DNA from: Erysipelotrichaceae bacterium
Lineage (GTDB): Bacteria > Bacillota_I > Bacilli_A > Erysipelotrichales > Erysipelotrichaceae
DNA length: 64,000 nucleotides
Direction of reading: 5' to 3'
Assembly (NCBI GenBank): GCA_017432885.1
Contig: JAFRIE010000024.1
Coordinates: forward strand, 62,001 to 126,000
A model generated the notes under the pieces. That model was given only the letters and a program-made list of their open reading frames with translations. It did not search any database and was not told the origin of the DNA. Shown here piece after piece: positions 1 through 8,240 of the stretch; the first letter of the stretch is position 1, and each line of letters starts with the position of its first letter. A program made the translations under genes and the position numbers.

Positions 1-477
1 TGCTTTTGAGGTTTTCCCGGAATTGGAATAATCTGTATGGACCCATCCAACTTTAACTGTTGCATCAACCTTTTCAGCAATATAATCAAACGGTCGGAAA
101 AAACCGATGGCCAGATCATACTTCTTATTGTTCTTTGGTGTGCATTTTCGCATTACTTTTGCCCATGTTTCGTCGTTGTCGATCGGTTTAAAATGCGAAA
201 CGATCTGATCAATTAATCGATAATACACGGAATAAAAACATCCATGTTTCAGTTTTGTAGCAAAAGATCCTCTTAGATATGCTAGTTCTTTTATTTCAGG
301 CAAGAGGTTGACACGCTTATCAATCAAATTAAAAAGCGGACCATGGTGGCCATATAAAAACAAATCCACATCATAGCGTTCATAGTCAATAGCCCCTAGC
401 AGCCCTATTAAACTGCGTTCGATCCCGCCAAGTTCCATAGAGCCTGTAAAAACAACAAGTATCTGCTTCTTTTTCAT
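1..477 (-). CDS. Glycosyltransferase family 4 protein, N-terminal part (runs off the window edge)
   Basis: Only the first 159 residues lie in the window; the gene continues beyond base 1. It begins MKKKQILVVF, followed by a GGIERS stretch, which is the usual opening of the N-terminal Rossmann domain of GT-B fold transferases of family GT4. A WVHTDYS motif near residue 145 is also typical of these enzymes. It starts 3 nt after the stop of the upstream GT2 gene, so it belongs to the same polysaccharide operon. The likely role is adding a sugar to a lipid-linked repeat unit on the cytoplasmic membrane face. Donor and acceptor cannot be read from the sequence, and the C-terminal nucleotide-sugar domain is not visible. 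Confidence 0.8.
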   Translation of the reverse strand, partial: MKKKQILVVFTGSMELGGIERSLIGLLGAIDYERYDVDLFLYGHHGPLFNLIDKRVNLLPEIKELAYLRGSFATKLKHGCFYSVYYRLIDQIVSHFKPIDNDETWAKVMRKCTPKNNKKYDLAIGFFRPFDYIAEKVDATVKVGWVHTDYSNSGKTSKA

Positions 478-479
478 CT

Positions 480-1481
480 TTAATCCCTACGTGTTTCACG
501 TTGAATCGGTAGTATATTAGCATATTCGGAGCTGTTAATATACCGTAATCCTTCTTTAACTCCGTCACGGAATGCTTTAAGCCTAAGTTTTCCGTTATTT
601 GATGATAAAGCCTTGACTATTAGATAGCCGGTCATTGACATCTTCCAATAATTGAAACAAATTGCATTCTGGATTCTACGCAATCTATTAACTTCAGGTT
701 CCTGTATAAATCTGTTCCAAAATACCGTGTGCATATAATACATACAAAATATGGGCGTATATTTGTCTATCTCAGACGATGCTGTAGATGTTTTTGCATC
801 ATTGTGTATATATGTTGCATTCGCAACAACACAAGCTTTATAGCCAAGTTTAACGAGTTTATATGCCATCACTCGGTCGTCGCCACATGCGTAACCAAAA
901 CGCTCAAGCCATTCTTTTTCATCTTCCATATGAAGCGAACGCATAGCGTCGCTTTTAATCATGAAACACGTCCATGCAAACGACTCTGTCGGATAGTATC
1001 TTTCTACAGATGTATCGAATGTATGGTATGACCAACCTCCGCTTCTTAGTATTTTGACATACTTGTCTCTGTTGAGAATCGATACACTGACTGATCCTGT
1101 CAATGTTCCGGCTATCTTTCCTGCTAAACTTGCAGGAAAAAAAGAAAAGAGCGGACCGGTTGAACAGTCAAACATTCCTGATTCCAAAGGCTTTAGCAGC
1201 TTCTGTATAAAGTCAGGCTCAAATTCTATGTCATCATCTAAAAACAAAGTGTATTCTGTATCGATTGTTTCTAATGCTTTTATTCTTTGGCCGATCATGC
1301 TTTTTGGGCAGAACAAAAACACTTCACAGCCCAGACGATCCTCAGGTAAAGTATAGCCTTCCGGCAAAACAACAACGATCTTATCCGGTTTCTGATTTAA
1401 TTCTGCTATGCATTTTAGTAGTTTTCTATACTTTTCGCCTGCCTGGCCTAAAGTACGAATAGCAATTGAGTAATGTGCCAT
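480..1481 (-). CDS. Family 2 glycosyltransferase (GT-A fold)
   Basis: This 333-residue protein has a GT-A layout: an N-terminal nucleotide-binding part, then the metal-binding acidic cluster FLDDDIEF at about residues 80-87, and an acidic GDDRV segment near residue 200 in the region where GT2 enzymes carry the catalytic base. It has no signal peptide. It lies between the GT32-like gene (10 nt gap) and the partial GT4 gene (2 nt gap) and is probably translated from the same mRNA. The expected role is transfer of one sugar of a capsule or exopolysaccharide repeat unit. The linked sugar is unknown. Its base composition looks more AT-rich than genes to the right of 4247. Confidence 0.82.
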   Translation of the reverse strand: MAHYSIAIRTLGQAGEKYRKLLKCIAELNQKPDKIVVVLPEGYTLPEDRLGCEVFLFCPKSMIGQRIKALETIDTEYTLFLDDDIEFEPDFIQKLLKPLESGMFDCSTGPLFSFFPASLAGKIAGTLTGSVSVSILNRDKYVKILRSGGWSYHTFDTSVERYYPTESFAWTCFMIKSDAMRSLHMEDEKEWLERFGYACGDDRVMAYKLVKLGYKACVVANATYIHNDAKTSTASSEIDKYTPIFCMYYMHTVFWNRFIQEPEVNRLRRIQNAICFNYWKMSMTGYLIVKALSSNNGKLRLKAFRDGVKEGLRYINSSEYANILPIQRETRRD

Positions 1482-1491
1482 CTGTCTTTAC

Positions 1492-2196
1492 CTACTTTTT
1501 CTTTTTTCGAAAGAAATCTACTCCGAAGATCCTGTGCAAAGGTCTTGTAAGCTTGCTTCTAAAAACTTTCTGTTTACTAATCCAACTTTTAGCGTACCAA
1601 TGTATTGAATATGTATTCTTTGTGGTTTTTAATTCTCCTGTTGCATCTTCAAACGGATTAAAATAATCTGCGGGGTATATATGTGCTCCTGCTACGACCT
1701 GTTCATTTCCGTTCAATTGGAGACCAGATTTCAAAAGTGCGGCTGTATTCAATTGCGGGCAGCTTTTTAGTTCAAAGGTTCCGTCCTCTTTCTGAATGCA
1801 GTCATATTCCTTAAGCATCTCATTTACTGTAACGTGATTTTTCTCGGCTCCAAAGCCTAGCCCGGTAGCAACATATTCGTTAGTTTCAAAACCATAAAAC
1901 GCTTCATTGTTCAGGAGATCATCAAAGTTTCTAACAATCTCGACATCAGTATCAAAATATATGCCTCCTTCTTCGGATACGATAATCAAACGAGCAAAAT
2001 CGCTTAAAAAAGCATACTTCTGATTATCTAAGCAGTATTTGGCATATGAGTATTTATTAATATCAAAATTATCCTCGTTCCATTCAACGATTTCATAATC
2101 TGGGCAATGTTTTTTCCAGCTGCTTATACATTTTTCAGCCAGTTTCGGTTTTGGATTTCTTCCAAACCAACAATAATGAATCTTCTTCGGAATCAT
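1492..2196 (-). CDS. GT32-type glycosyltransferase (capsular polysaccharide synthesis / OCH1-like)
   Basis: The 234-residue protein begins IPKKIHYCWFG, the signature opening of GT32 sugar transferases with the DXD motif. The DXD triad is DTD at residues 82-84, preceded by the GGIYFDTD block, and SDFARL near residue 65 is also typical. Members move hexoses onto polysaccharide or glycolipid acceptors and are common in capsule clusters. Its start overlaps the stop of the upstream GT2 gene by one base (TAATG), which implies translational coupling. The donor sugar is not determinable. The C-terminus is very basic (FFRKKKK), which may help it sit on the membrane. Confidence 0.85.
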   Translation of the reverse strand: MIPKKIHYCWFGRNPKPKLAEKCISSWKKHCPDYEIVEWNEDNFDINKYSYAKYCLDNQKYAFLSDFARLIIVSEEGGIYFDTDVEIVRNFDDLLNNEAFYGFETNEYVATGLGFGAEKNHVTVNEMLKEYDCIQKEDGTFELKSCPQLNTAALLKSGLQLNGNEQVVAGAHIYPADYFNPFEDATGELKTTKNTYSIHWYAKSWISKQKVFRSKLTRPLHRIFGVDFFRKKKK

Positions 2197-3023
2197 TAAT
2201 TCCCTGCTTTCTTATTTATTTTTTCAATTGATTTTTTTATTTTTCTTCTGATTCCTGCGGGTATCATGCCTATGATCATCGGTTTGAATGATCGTAAATA
2301 GCTGCCGATGCCAAGATGCAGTGCCTTGCAACCTTCCAGTCTTGTTCTGGTTGAATTGATCCGATATTTAAACTTTCTTCTGTTCAACGCGTTCTTGTCG
2401 TTGCGCATAGCATACAAAGGTTCCTGAATGTTGTAGCACCTGTATCCCTTTGCATACAGCTTGATCCAAAGATCTACATCCTCTACTCTTAATTTTCGCA
2501 CATCTTCCGTGTAACCGCCCACTTCGCGCAAGCACTCCATGCGCATCATAACCGGTGCGTGATGAATTGGCGTGCCTGTGACAACCTGTTCCTTCGTAGG
2601 GTGCTCCGGTATTCTCTGAATTCCCCATTCTCCGTTTTCATCAAACATGGACATCCAGGAACTGACGATTTGGATCTCGGGATGATCTTCAAGATATGAT
2701 GTTTGTTTTTCAAAGCGGTCTGCTTTGCATAGGTCATCTCCATCCATCCGTGCTACGAATTCGCCAGAAGCAACTTTTAAGCATCTGTTTAAAGTCACAT
2801 TTAAACCATAGTTATTATCGTTCTCCAAAACAATTAATCTAGGATCAGATTCAGTTTCCTTTTTTACTATTCCAATGGTATTATCTGTTGATCCGTCATC
2901 ACAGATAATCAATTCCCAATTTCTATATGTTTGTGCCTGAATAGAATGGATCGCATCTGCTACTGTAGATGCACAGTTATAAACGCCCATGAGCACAGAT
3001 ACTTTTCCGTCATTATAACTCAT
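2196..3023 (-). CDS. Family 2 glycosyltransferase
   Basis: This is a classic GT2 protein of 275 residues. It opens VSVLMGVYN, has CDDGSTDNT at about residues 41-49 and the metal-binding MDGDD at about 93-97, then a VEDVDLW segment near residue 180 where the catalytic base is expected. The C-terminal part is basic (IRRKIKKSIEKINKK) and could contact the membrane. It overlaps the next gene by one base. The stretch upstream to 3127 is very AT-rich and could hold a secondary promoter, although no convincing box pair was found. The substrate is unknown; rhamnosyl-, glucosyl- and GlcNAc-transferases all share these motifs. Confidence 0.87.
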   Translation of the reverse strand: MSYNDGKVSVLMGVYNCASTVADAIHSIQAQTYRNWELIICDDGSTDNTIGIVKKETESDPRLIVLENDNNYGLNVTLNRCLKVASGEFVARMDGDDLCKADRFEKQTSYLEDHPEIQIVSSWMSMFDENGEWGIQRIPEHPTKEQVVTGTPIHHAPVMMRMECLREVGGYTEDVRKLRVEDVDLWIKLYAKGYRCYNIQEPLYAMRNDKNALNRRKFKYRINSTRTRLEGCKALHLGIGSYLRSFKPMIIGMIPAGIRRKIKKSIEKINKKAGN

Positions 3024-3127
3024 GTCCTAGTTTCCTTATAATTATGTTCAAAACCGATAATAACATATAATACTTTTTCATAGTATATTACTGAATTCAT
3101 TACTGTATGAAATATTTTAAATATGCT

Positions 3128-4234
3128 TTAGAAGAATCCCCATCTGTTGATCTGGTATATATAGAAAACTATATAAAAAGCAACCATACTAGACTTTATA
3201 ATTGTTGATGATTTTCTGTTAAAAATATGATCAACTTCCCATGGTAAAAGAATTCCTTGAGAATATAAGCTTACGTAAATTGGCAATCTTCCAATAAATA
3301 TACCAGACGTTACCATACTGATAAGGTATAGTCCAGATGCAATGATGGACATATTTGTTGCAAGATTAATTGTGGTGTCGTTCTCTTTCCGAATATACTT
3401 CAAGCCGATCAAGGATAGAATTGCAGGCAACGAATAAATCAAGACGCGAAGCGGATTCGTCCCATCATCATTCCAAGATTGCCAGTCTGATACCACGTTT
3501 TCATATTGCGTTTCATCCAACGCATAATCTAACATATTTGTAAATTGGTCTACAAAAGCAATCGCCAGGACTATCAGCAAAATAAAAATCAGTGTTTTCC
3601 AATTCCATGGTTCTCCTTGAACAATAAATATAACTGGTATAACCAACAAAGCTGTCTGATGAAAACGTGATGCAATCAGAACTATAACAATTGCCGGAAT
3701 GTATTTTTTCTCCAAAATATAATCTATTGCCAGTAAACATATTGAAACAGCAACAAACTGTCTTGTCCCGTTATGCATCCAAGAAACATAGTCAGTAGAC
3801 AAAACAAACAAAAGAATCGCTGTGATGTAGTCAGAGGAATACTTCCGATATAACCTAATCAATCCGTATGTTTGAATTATTGCAATAATCAAAAAGCATA
3901 TTTTATAATCACTCCCAAATGTACATTTTACAATACATTCCAGAACATAAAATGCTTTATCTTTTTTTATGCCAGAGTAAAATTCAGGAATTGCACTGAA
4001 CCCAGAGGGCATTTTTTTATATGTATTTATATATTGTCCAGTATCACCTATCCATTGATCTCTGTTTACTGCCATTATGATCAATGGAATAACCACCAGT
4101 ATGGCAAACCACCATGTTACAACGGTGCGCTCTTTTCCCATGATTCGTTTCTTTTCCGTTACTTGTACGTAATGGGAAAAAACGACAATAAACAAGAACC
4201 AGAATAGTATTAAAAAATACGGGGAACGTATCAT
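3128..4234 (-). CDS. EpsG-family membrane protein, probable polysaccharide polymerase
   Basis: The 368-residue protein has about ten predicted hydrophobic segments and the pattern of the EpsG family: an early NRDQWIGDTGQYINTY loop near residues 58-74, a central aromatic membrane region, and a SRFHQTALL motif near residue 190. EpsG proteins are Wzy-like and join lipid-linked repeat units outside the membrane. The gene is 13 nt downstream of the initiating transferase and 104 nt upstream of the GT2 gene. It is among the most AT-rich genes of the window, as is common for polymerases of exchangeable capsule loci. No Wzx flippase is visible and it may lie left of the window. Confidence 0.75.
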   Translation of the reverse strand: MIRSPYFLILFWFLFIVVFSHYVQVTEKKRIMGKERTVVTWWFAILVVIPLIIMAVNRDQWIGDTGQYINTYKKMPSGFSAIPEFYSGIKKDKAFYVLECIVKCTFGSDYKICFLIIAIIQTYGLIRLYRKYSSDYITAILLFVLSTDYVSWMHNGTRQFVAVSICLLAIDYILEKKYIPAIVIVLIASRFHQTALLVIPVIFIVQGEPWNWKTLIFILLIVLAIAFVDQFTNMLDYALDETQYENVVSDWQSWNDDGTNPLRVLIYSLPAILSLIGLKYIRKENDTTINLATNMSIIASGLYLISMVTSGIFIGRLPIYVSLYSQGILLPWEVDHIFNRKSSTIIKSSMVAFYIVFYIYQINRWGFF

Positions 4235-4246
4235 TTTTTCCTCTCT

Positions 4247-5929
4247 TTATAACGGAAGATTACTGATGGTCTCTTCTACGACCTTGTCTTTATCGAAAGT
4301 CTCTTCCATCTTTCTTCTTCCTGCTTTTCCCATGCTTTCTCTTTCTTTTCTGGTTTTCTTCAGCATGGTCTCCATGGCTTCCGTCAAGGAAGCCGTATCT
4401 CTCGGTTTCACCAATAGACCGCTCTCTTTATCATCGACCGCCTCCCGGCAACCCGGGATATCCGTGGTAATGACAGGCCTGCCCATTGCCGCCGCTTCCA
4501 GCAGGACATTGCTCATGCCTTCATGGTAGCTTGGCATCACAATACAGTCCGCCATCTCATAGTAAGGCCTTGGATCTTCCTTGAAGCCATGGTCATCCGC
4601 ATATCCCTTGATGACCTGTCTGTCGACTTCCTTCTTATAGATATCCTTCAGTTCATCTTCGTAGAATCCTACCAGATCCAGAATGAAATGGTAGCCTTTT
4701 TCTCTTAACTTCTCACAGGCTTCAAACAGTTCGCTGATTCCTTTCTCTTTCATGATCCTGCCGATATAGGCAAAACGGAATACTTCGTTCTTTGGATATT
4801 TCTTGTATTCGTAGGTCTTTAGGTTGACTCCGGCTCCAGGAAGTACCTTGATCTTGGCAAACGATACCAGGTTCTTTTCGACAAAAAACTGGGCATCTGT
4901 TTCGTTTTCGAAGAAAACGGCCATCGCCTTCATCAATGCACTGCGGTACAGCAAGGAAACCAGCCTAGACAAGAAAGGTCTGTCAAAGGCGCTTCCCAGT
5001 CCCTGTACCACTGCAGCGTATGGGATCCTCTCTCTGCCGCATAGCCAGCCGGCATAGATGTTCGGCTTGATAGAGAAAGTGATTACCAGATCAGGCTGTA
5101 TTTCTTTCAGCTGACGTCTGTATTCCTTGATCAGGGAAAGATCTTTCAGAGGATTCATGCCTCTTCTTTCCAGTTTTGTTTCGATACACTGAAAACCCAG
5201 TTTCTGGAAATCGTCTTCATGTCCGACAAAAGGCATGGACAGGATGACTTCGTGTTCTTCAGATAGTTTTTGAATCAATTCCAGACGGAATCTATATAAC
5301 ATGTACGAATGGTTCGTAATGATCAGAATCTTCCTTCCGCCCTGGCGTGCACCTTCGACGATGCCTTTTCCGCCCAGCACAACACCTACGGTTCCAAAGA
5401 TGCACTTAAGGTCCATCCAGAAAGAAAGCTGCTTCGCATAATAGCCGTCCAGATAGGCCTTGACATGGATCGGCAATTCATCCCTGCCGTTGATCTGTGC
5501 CCAGCCGGTCAGTCCCGGAACCAGGGCATTGGCTCCGTACTTGTCTCTTTCTTCAATCAGATCATACTGGTTGTATAATGCAGGTCTAGGCCCGACGATG
5601 GACATGTCCCCTTTCAGGATGTTGATGATCTGCGGCAGTTCATCCAGGCTGGTCCTTCTCAGGAAAGCACCGGAACGGGTGATGTAGTTCTCCGCATTGT
5701 TCAGCAAATGTGTCGCAACATCCTTTGGAGCATCCGTACGCATGCTTCTGAACTTCAGGATCATGAATTCCTTCTTGTCTTTCCCGATCCTTCTCTGTTT
5801 AAAGAAGACAGGACCCGGGCTGTCGAGTTTTACCCAAAGGGAGATAATTAAAAACAGCGGAAGCAAAACCAGCAGTCCGCAGACAGACAAGAGGATATCG
5901 AAGAATCTTTTAAAAAAGCCTTTATACAT
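4247..5929 (-). CDS. Fused initiating phosphoglycosyl transferase and GT4 glycosyltransferase
   Basis: Residues 1-195 form a complete monotopic phosphoglycosyl transferase: a hydrophobic re-entrant helix at 10-33, SPGPVFF at 37-43, KFRSM at 59-63, the catalytic Asp-Glu pair in DELPQ at 96-100, GPRP at 113-116 and PGLTGWAQINGR at 138-149. Residues 199-560 form a second enzyme, a GT4 transferase, with ILIITNHSY at its start and the HEGMSNVLLEAAAMG donor-binding block near 480. One polypeptide could therefore attach the first sugar-phosphate to undecaprenyl phosphate and add the second sugar. The ATG used is the only plausible start, because the upstream frame is closed by a stop, yet its ribosome site is weak. 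A TATAAT-like box lies about 70 nt upstream. Confidence 0.88.
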   Translation of the reverse strand: MYKGFFKRFFDILLSVCGLLVLLPLFLIISLWVKLDSPGPVFFKQRRIGKDKKEFMILKFRSMRTDAPKDVATHLLNNAENYITRSGAFLRRTSLDELPQIINILKGDMSIVGPRPALYNQYDLIEERDKYGANALVPGLTGWAQINGRDELPIHVKAYLDGYYAKQLSFWMDLKCIFGTVGVVLGGKGIVEGARQGGRKILIITNHSYMLYRFRLELIQKLSEEHEVILSMPFVGHEDDFQKLGFQCIETKLERRGMNPLKDLSLIKEYRRQLKEIQPDLVITFSIKPNIYAGWLCGRERIPYAAVVQGLGSAFDRPFLSRLVSLLYRSALMKAMAVFFENETDAQFFVEKNLVSFAKIKVLPGAGVNLKTYEYKKYPKNEVFRFAYIGRIMKEKGISELFEACEKLREKGYHFILDLVGFYEDELKDIYKKEVDRQVIKGYADDHGFKEDPRPYYEMADCIVMPSYHEGMSNVLLEAAAMGRPVITTDIPGCREAVDDKESGLLVKPRDTASLTEAMETMLKKTRKERESMGKAGRRKMEETFDKDKVVEETISNLPL

Positions 5930-6052
5930 ATCGTCGGTATCGTTGCAGAAAGCGATAACGGGGCAATAGGATCAGTGTACATAAAAACCCGTTTTTGCAC
6001 TTCCTCTAATTTATAATTATACAATTATTTCTTATAAAACCGAAATGGACTT

Positions 6053-6799
6053 TTATTTATAGGCTCTTGGCGTATAGCCTACCAGCTTCTTTCCTTCCAG
6101 GATCCTGGAGGGATTTTCTTCCAGAAGCATGTAGGCGTATTCTTCGTTGTATTCGTTTATGAGATATTCCCGGACTTCATCCAGGTCTGTCGTACGCATT
6201 GCCGTTTCATGGGCGTCAGAAGCCACACAGGAGACCAGATGATGACGAAGCAGCGAGCGGCCGATCTCGTAAGCCCGGTGGCCATTCCGTTTCAAAAGAG
6301 TCCCCTTATTCAGCTGTATCCCGCAGCCCATCATGTACCATTCATAGACTACGGATGGATCCTCCTGCACAAAGAAATAACGGGCAGGATGGGCGATGAT
6401 CGGACGATAGCCGGCAGCGATACAGGCAGAGAGGATCTTCTTGCAGTAGGACGGATCTTCATTGAAGTTGAATTCGATCAGGAAGTACGGCGTACCGTTC
6501 AGGGTCCACACGCCTCCCTCCTGCAGCAGGACAGGCAGTTCATCAAAGGCCAGGATCTCCATCCCCTGATACAGATGCATCGGGATCCCGGCGGCATGTA
6601 CGGCGGCATAAAGCTCGTCCCAGGCCTGCTGAAGATACGGATCCGCAAAGTTGTCATAGAGTCCCGGGTAGCAGTGCGGTGTCGCGATCATGGATCTTAC
6701 CCCGCTGTCGTAGGCGGTAGCGATCATCTCCAGGGACATGTCCAGACTATCGGAACCGTCATCCACCTGGGACAGGATGTGACAATGAATATCGATCAT
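6053..6799 (-). CDS. cpsB: CpsB/CapC-type PHP-domain protein-tyrosine phosphatase
   Basis: The 248-residue protein has the PHP metal-site motifs of the CpsB/YwqE family: DIHCH at residues 3-7, DDGS shortly after, TPH near residue 40, HPARY in the middle and SDAH near residue 195. Such enzymes dephosphorylate the tyrosine kinase that controls capsule chain length, so this gene fits the head of the polysaccharide cluster. The partner kinase and chain-length regulator are not in the window. No Shine-Dalgarno sequence precedes the ATG; instead a TGTTAAACT box ends 6 nt before it, which could make a leaderless message. The gene is 123 nt from the next gene and may be transcribed separately. Confidence 0.88.
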   Translation of the reverse strand: MIDIHCHILSQVDDGSDSLDMSLEMIATAYDSGVRSMIATPHCYPGLYDNFADPYLQQAWDELYAAVHAAGIPMHLYQGMEILAFDELPVLLQEGGVWTLNGTPYFLIEFNFNEDPSYCKKILSACIAAGYRPIIAHPARYFFVQEDPSVVYEWYMMGCGIQLNKGTLLKRNGHRAYEIGRSLLRHHLVSCVASDAHETAMRTTDLDEVREYLINEYNEEYAYMLLEENPSRILEGKKLVGYTPRAYK

Positions 6800-6850
6800 A
6801 CCATGAGTTTAACATTTTTTTCTTGATTTGACTTTGAATTTGAGAGAACA

Positions 6851-6882
6851 GAAAGAAAGACCGCACAGTTAGCTGCACGGTC
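6851..6882 (-). terminator. Intrinsic terminator after the 6908 lipoprotein gene
   Basis: On the minus strand a 10-bp stem with two G-T wobbles and a CTAA loop (6859-6882) is followed by a T-rich run. It sits 26 nt past the lipoprotein stop and separates the envelope genes from cpsB. Confidence 0.75.
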
Positions 6883-6907
6883 TGATTCCTTGCTTCTTCC
6901 TTCTCTT

Positions 6908-7594
6908 CTAGTTCTGCCCTCTGGTCAGCAGCAGCATTCCGAAGTCTTCTTCCGAGATCCAGATCTCGCTGATGAAGTATTCCCTTCCGGAATAGGCATA
7001 GTAGTACTGGCAGTCGATGACCGCATCGTTGCCGTAGAGCCGCAGATTGTCGTTCTCGTCAAAACCGCCCGCAAACGGTTCATAGCCGACTTCCCGGTCC
7101 GAGGTCGGCCAGGCTTCGTAACCGTCGTTGGCCATCCTTGGATGCAGGGTGATGATGATCTGGTCTCTGTCATAATCAACTCCGAGCTCCGCATAGCCCA
7201 TCTCTTCATAGTAATAGCCGTCGGTTGAAGAATCGTAACGGAAGATCAGATCGTATTTCCAGAGTCCTTCGGCATACTTGACAGCCGGGAAATAGGCATC
7301 TTCCGGAACGCCGTCATACATGATGTCATAGTAGAAATCAAAGTCCTCGAAAAGCAGGCCGTCTGCCGACTCGGGAACCGTTTCTCTGTCCTTGTTGTGG
7401 AAATGATCCCGGGTCACATCTTCATCGTATTCTCCTTGCGTATTCCGGCTGAACGGATCTTCGATAGTTTCGACTTCTTCCGGTAAGGCAATGGTGTCAG
7501 TACCGTTTACAGGTTCCGTGTTGCCTGCCGAGGAAGCGCATCCTGTCAGGATCATGGCAATCAGCAGAAAGAGAATCAGTAAGTGTTTTTTCAT
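6908..7594 (-). CDS. Lipoprotein of unknown function
   Basis: The N-terminus MKKHLLILF is a lipoprotein signal peptide ending in the lipobox LTGC with Cys19. After a flexible acidic linker to about residue 75 there is a Tyr- and Asp-rich globular part of about 150 residues (for example DFYYDIMYDGVP and DGYYYEEMGY). No family is recognised. It should be anchored on the outer face of the membrane. It starts 5 nt after the neighbouring membrane-anchored gene, so the two are probably co-expressed, and it ends just before a terminator. A binding or sensing role at the surface is only a guess. Confidence 0.75.
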   Translation of the reverse strand: MKKHLLILFLLIAMILTGCASSAGNTEPVNGTDTIALPEEVETIEDPFSRNTQGEYDEDVTRDHFHNKDRETVPESADGLLFEDFDFYYDIMYDGVPEDAYFPAVKYAEGLWKYDLIFRYDSSTDGYYYEEMGYAELGVDYDRDQIIITLHPRMANDGYEAWPTSDREVGYEPFAGGFDENDNLRLYGNDAVIDCQYYYAYSGREYFISEIWISEEDFGMLLLTRGQN

Positions 7595-7599
7595 AATTG

Positions 7600-8103
7600 C
7601 TACTCCTTTTCAAAAATAACAGTAAAGGACTTTCCGTCCCTACGAAACAACAGAGGTATTCTCCGGTCGGTAACGGTATTTACGCCGACTTCCGCCGTGG
7701 AACCGTCCTTTGAAGCCAATCCCAGATCGACTGTCGTCGAAACGTCTCCTACCGAGATCCTCAGTTCATGGGCGATGTCGTAACGTACATCGAAGCTGCC
7801 GTGCGGCGGCAGATTGCCGGAGAGAAAGACATACTGGCCTTCGTGCTGTCCGGAAGGAAGTTCCAGCAGCGCAGAGAGTTCTTCATCGAAATCAATGACA
7901 ATGCTCACACCGTCGCCGTTGAATCGCATCGTTCCATGTTCCGAAACGAAGTTTCCGTCATGCGGATCCGGAGCCGGGGTATCCGGTTCGTAAGGGTAGT
8001 TGTCCAGCTGTTCCCTTTGTTTATGATCGACATAAAGCAGAATACCGGTAACGGCAAGTATTGCCAGAAAGATGATCCCGATGATCCTGAAGCTTTTCTT
8101 CAT
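7600..8103 (-). CDS. Small membrane-anchored extracytoplasmic protein, unknown function
   Basis: The 167-residue protein has one N-terminal membrane helix (about residues 6-26) without a lipobox, then a Pro/Asp-rich linker around residues 38-50 and a beta-rich domain of about 115 residues. The ribosome site is clear (AAAGGAG before the ATG). It forms a two-gene unit with the lipoprotein downstream, 5 nt apart. No family is recognised. The domain probably faces the outside. Confidence 0.65.
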   Translation of the reverse strand: MKKSFRIIGIIFLAILAVTGILLYVDHKQREQLDNYPYEPDTPAPDPHDGNFVSEHGTMRFNGDGVSIVIDFDEELSALLELPSGQHEGQYVFLSGNLPPHGSFDVRYDIAHELRISVGDVSTTVDLGLASKDGSTAEVGVNTVTDRRIPLLFRRDGKSFTVIFEKE

Positions 8104-8203
8104 GGGTTTAACTCCTTTTTCTTTTTAGAAAGACGATCAAAGAATGATCGGAATGTTCTGTATTGTTTCTGTTGTTGCCTGACGTTAACATTTTACCATT
8201 TAT

Positions 8204-8233
8204 CGTAAAATAAAAACAGATGTTTCCATCTGT
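8204..8233 (-). terminator. Intrinsic terminator after the YitT-family gene
   Basis: On the minus strand a perfect 7-bp stem (8216-8222 with 8227-8233, 4-nt loop) is followed by a TTTTTATTTT run. It lies 8 nt beyond the stop of the 8241-9104 gene. Confidence 0.8.
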
Positions 8234-8240
8234 CTGTATT

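Noticed and set aside
6209..6826. 205-codon plus-strand frame opposite cpsB
   Set aside because: The minus-strand gene has all PHP motifs; this frame does not.
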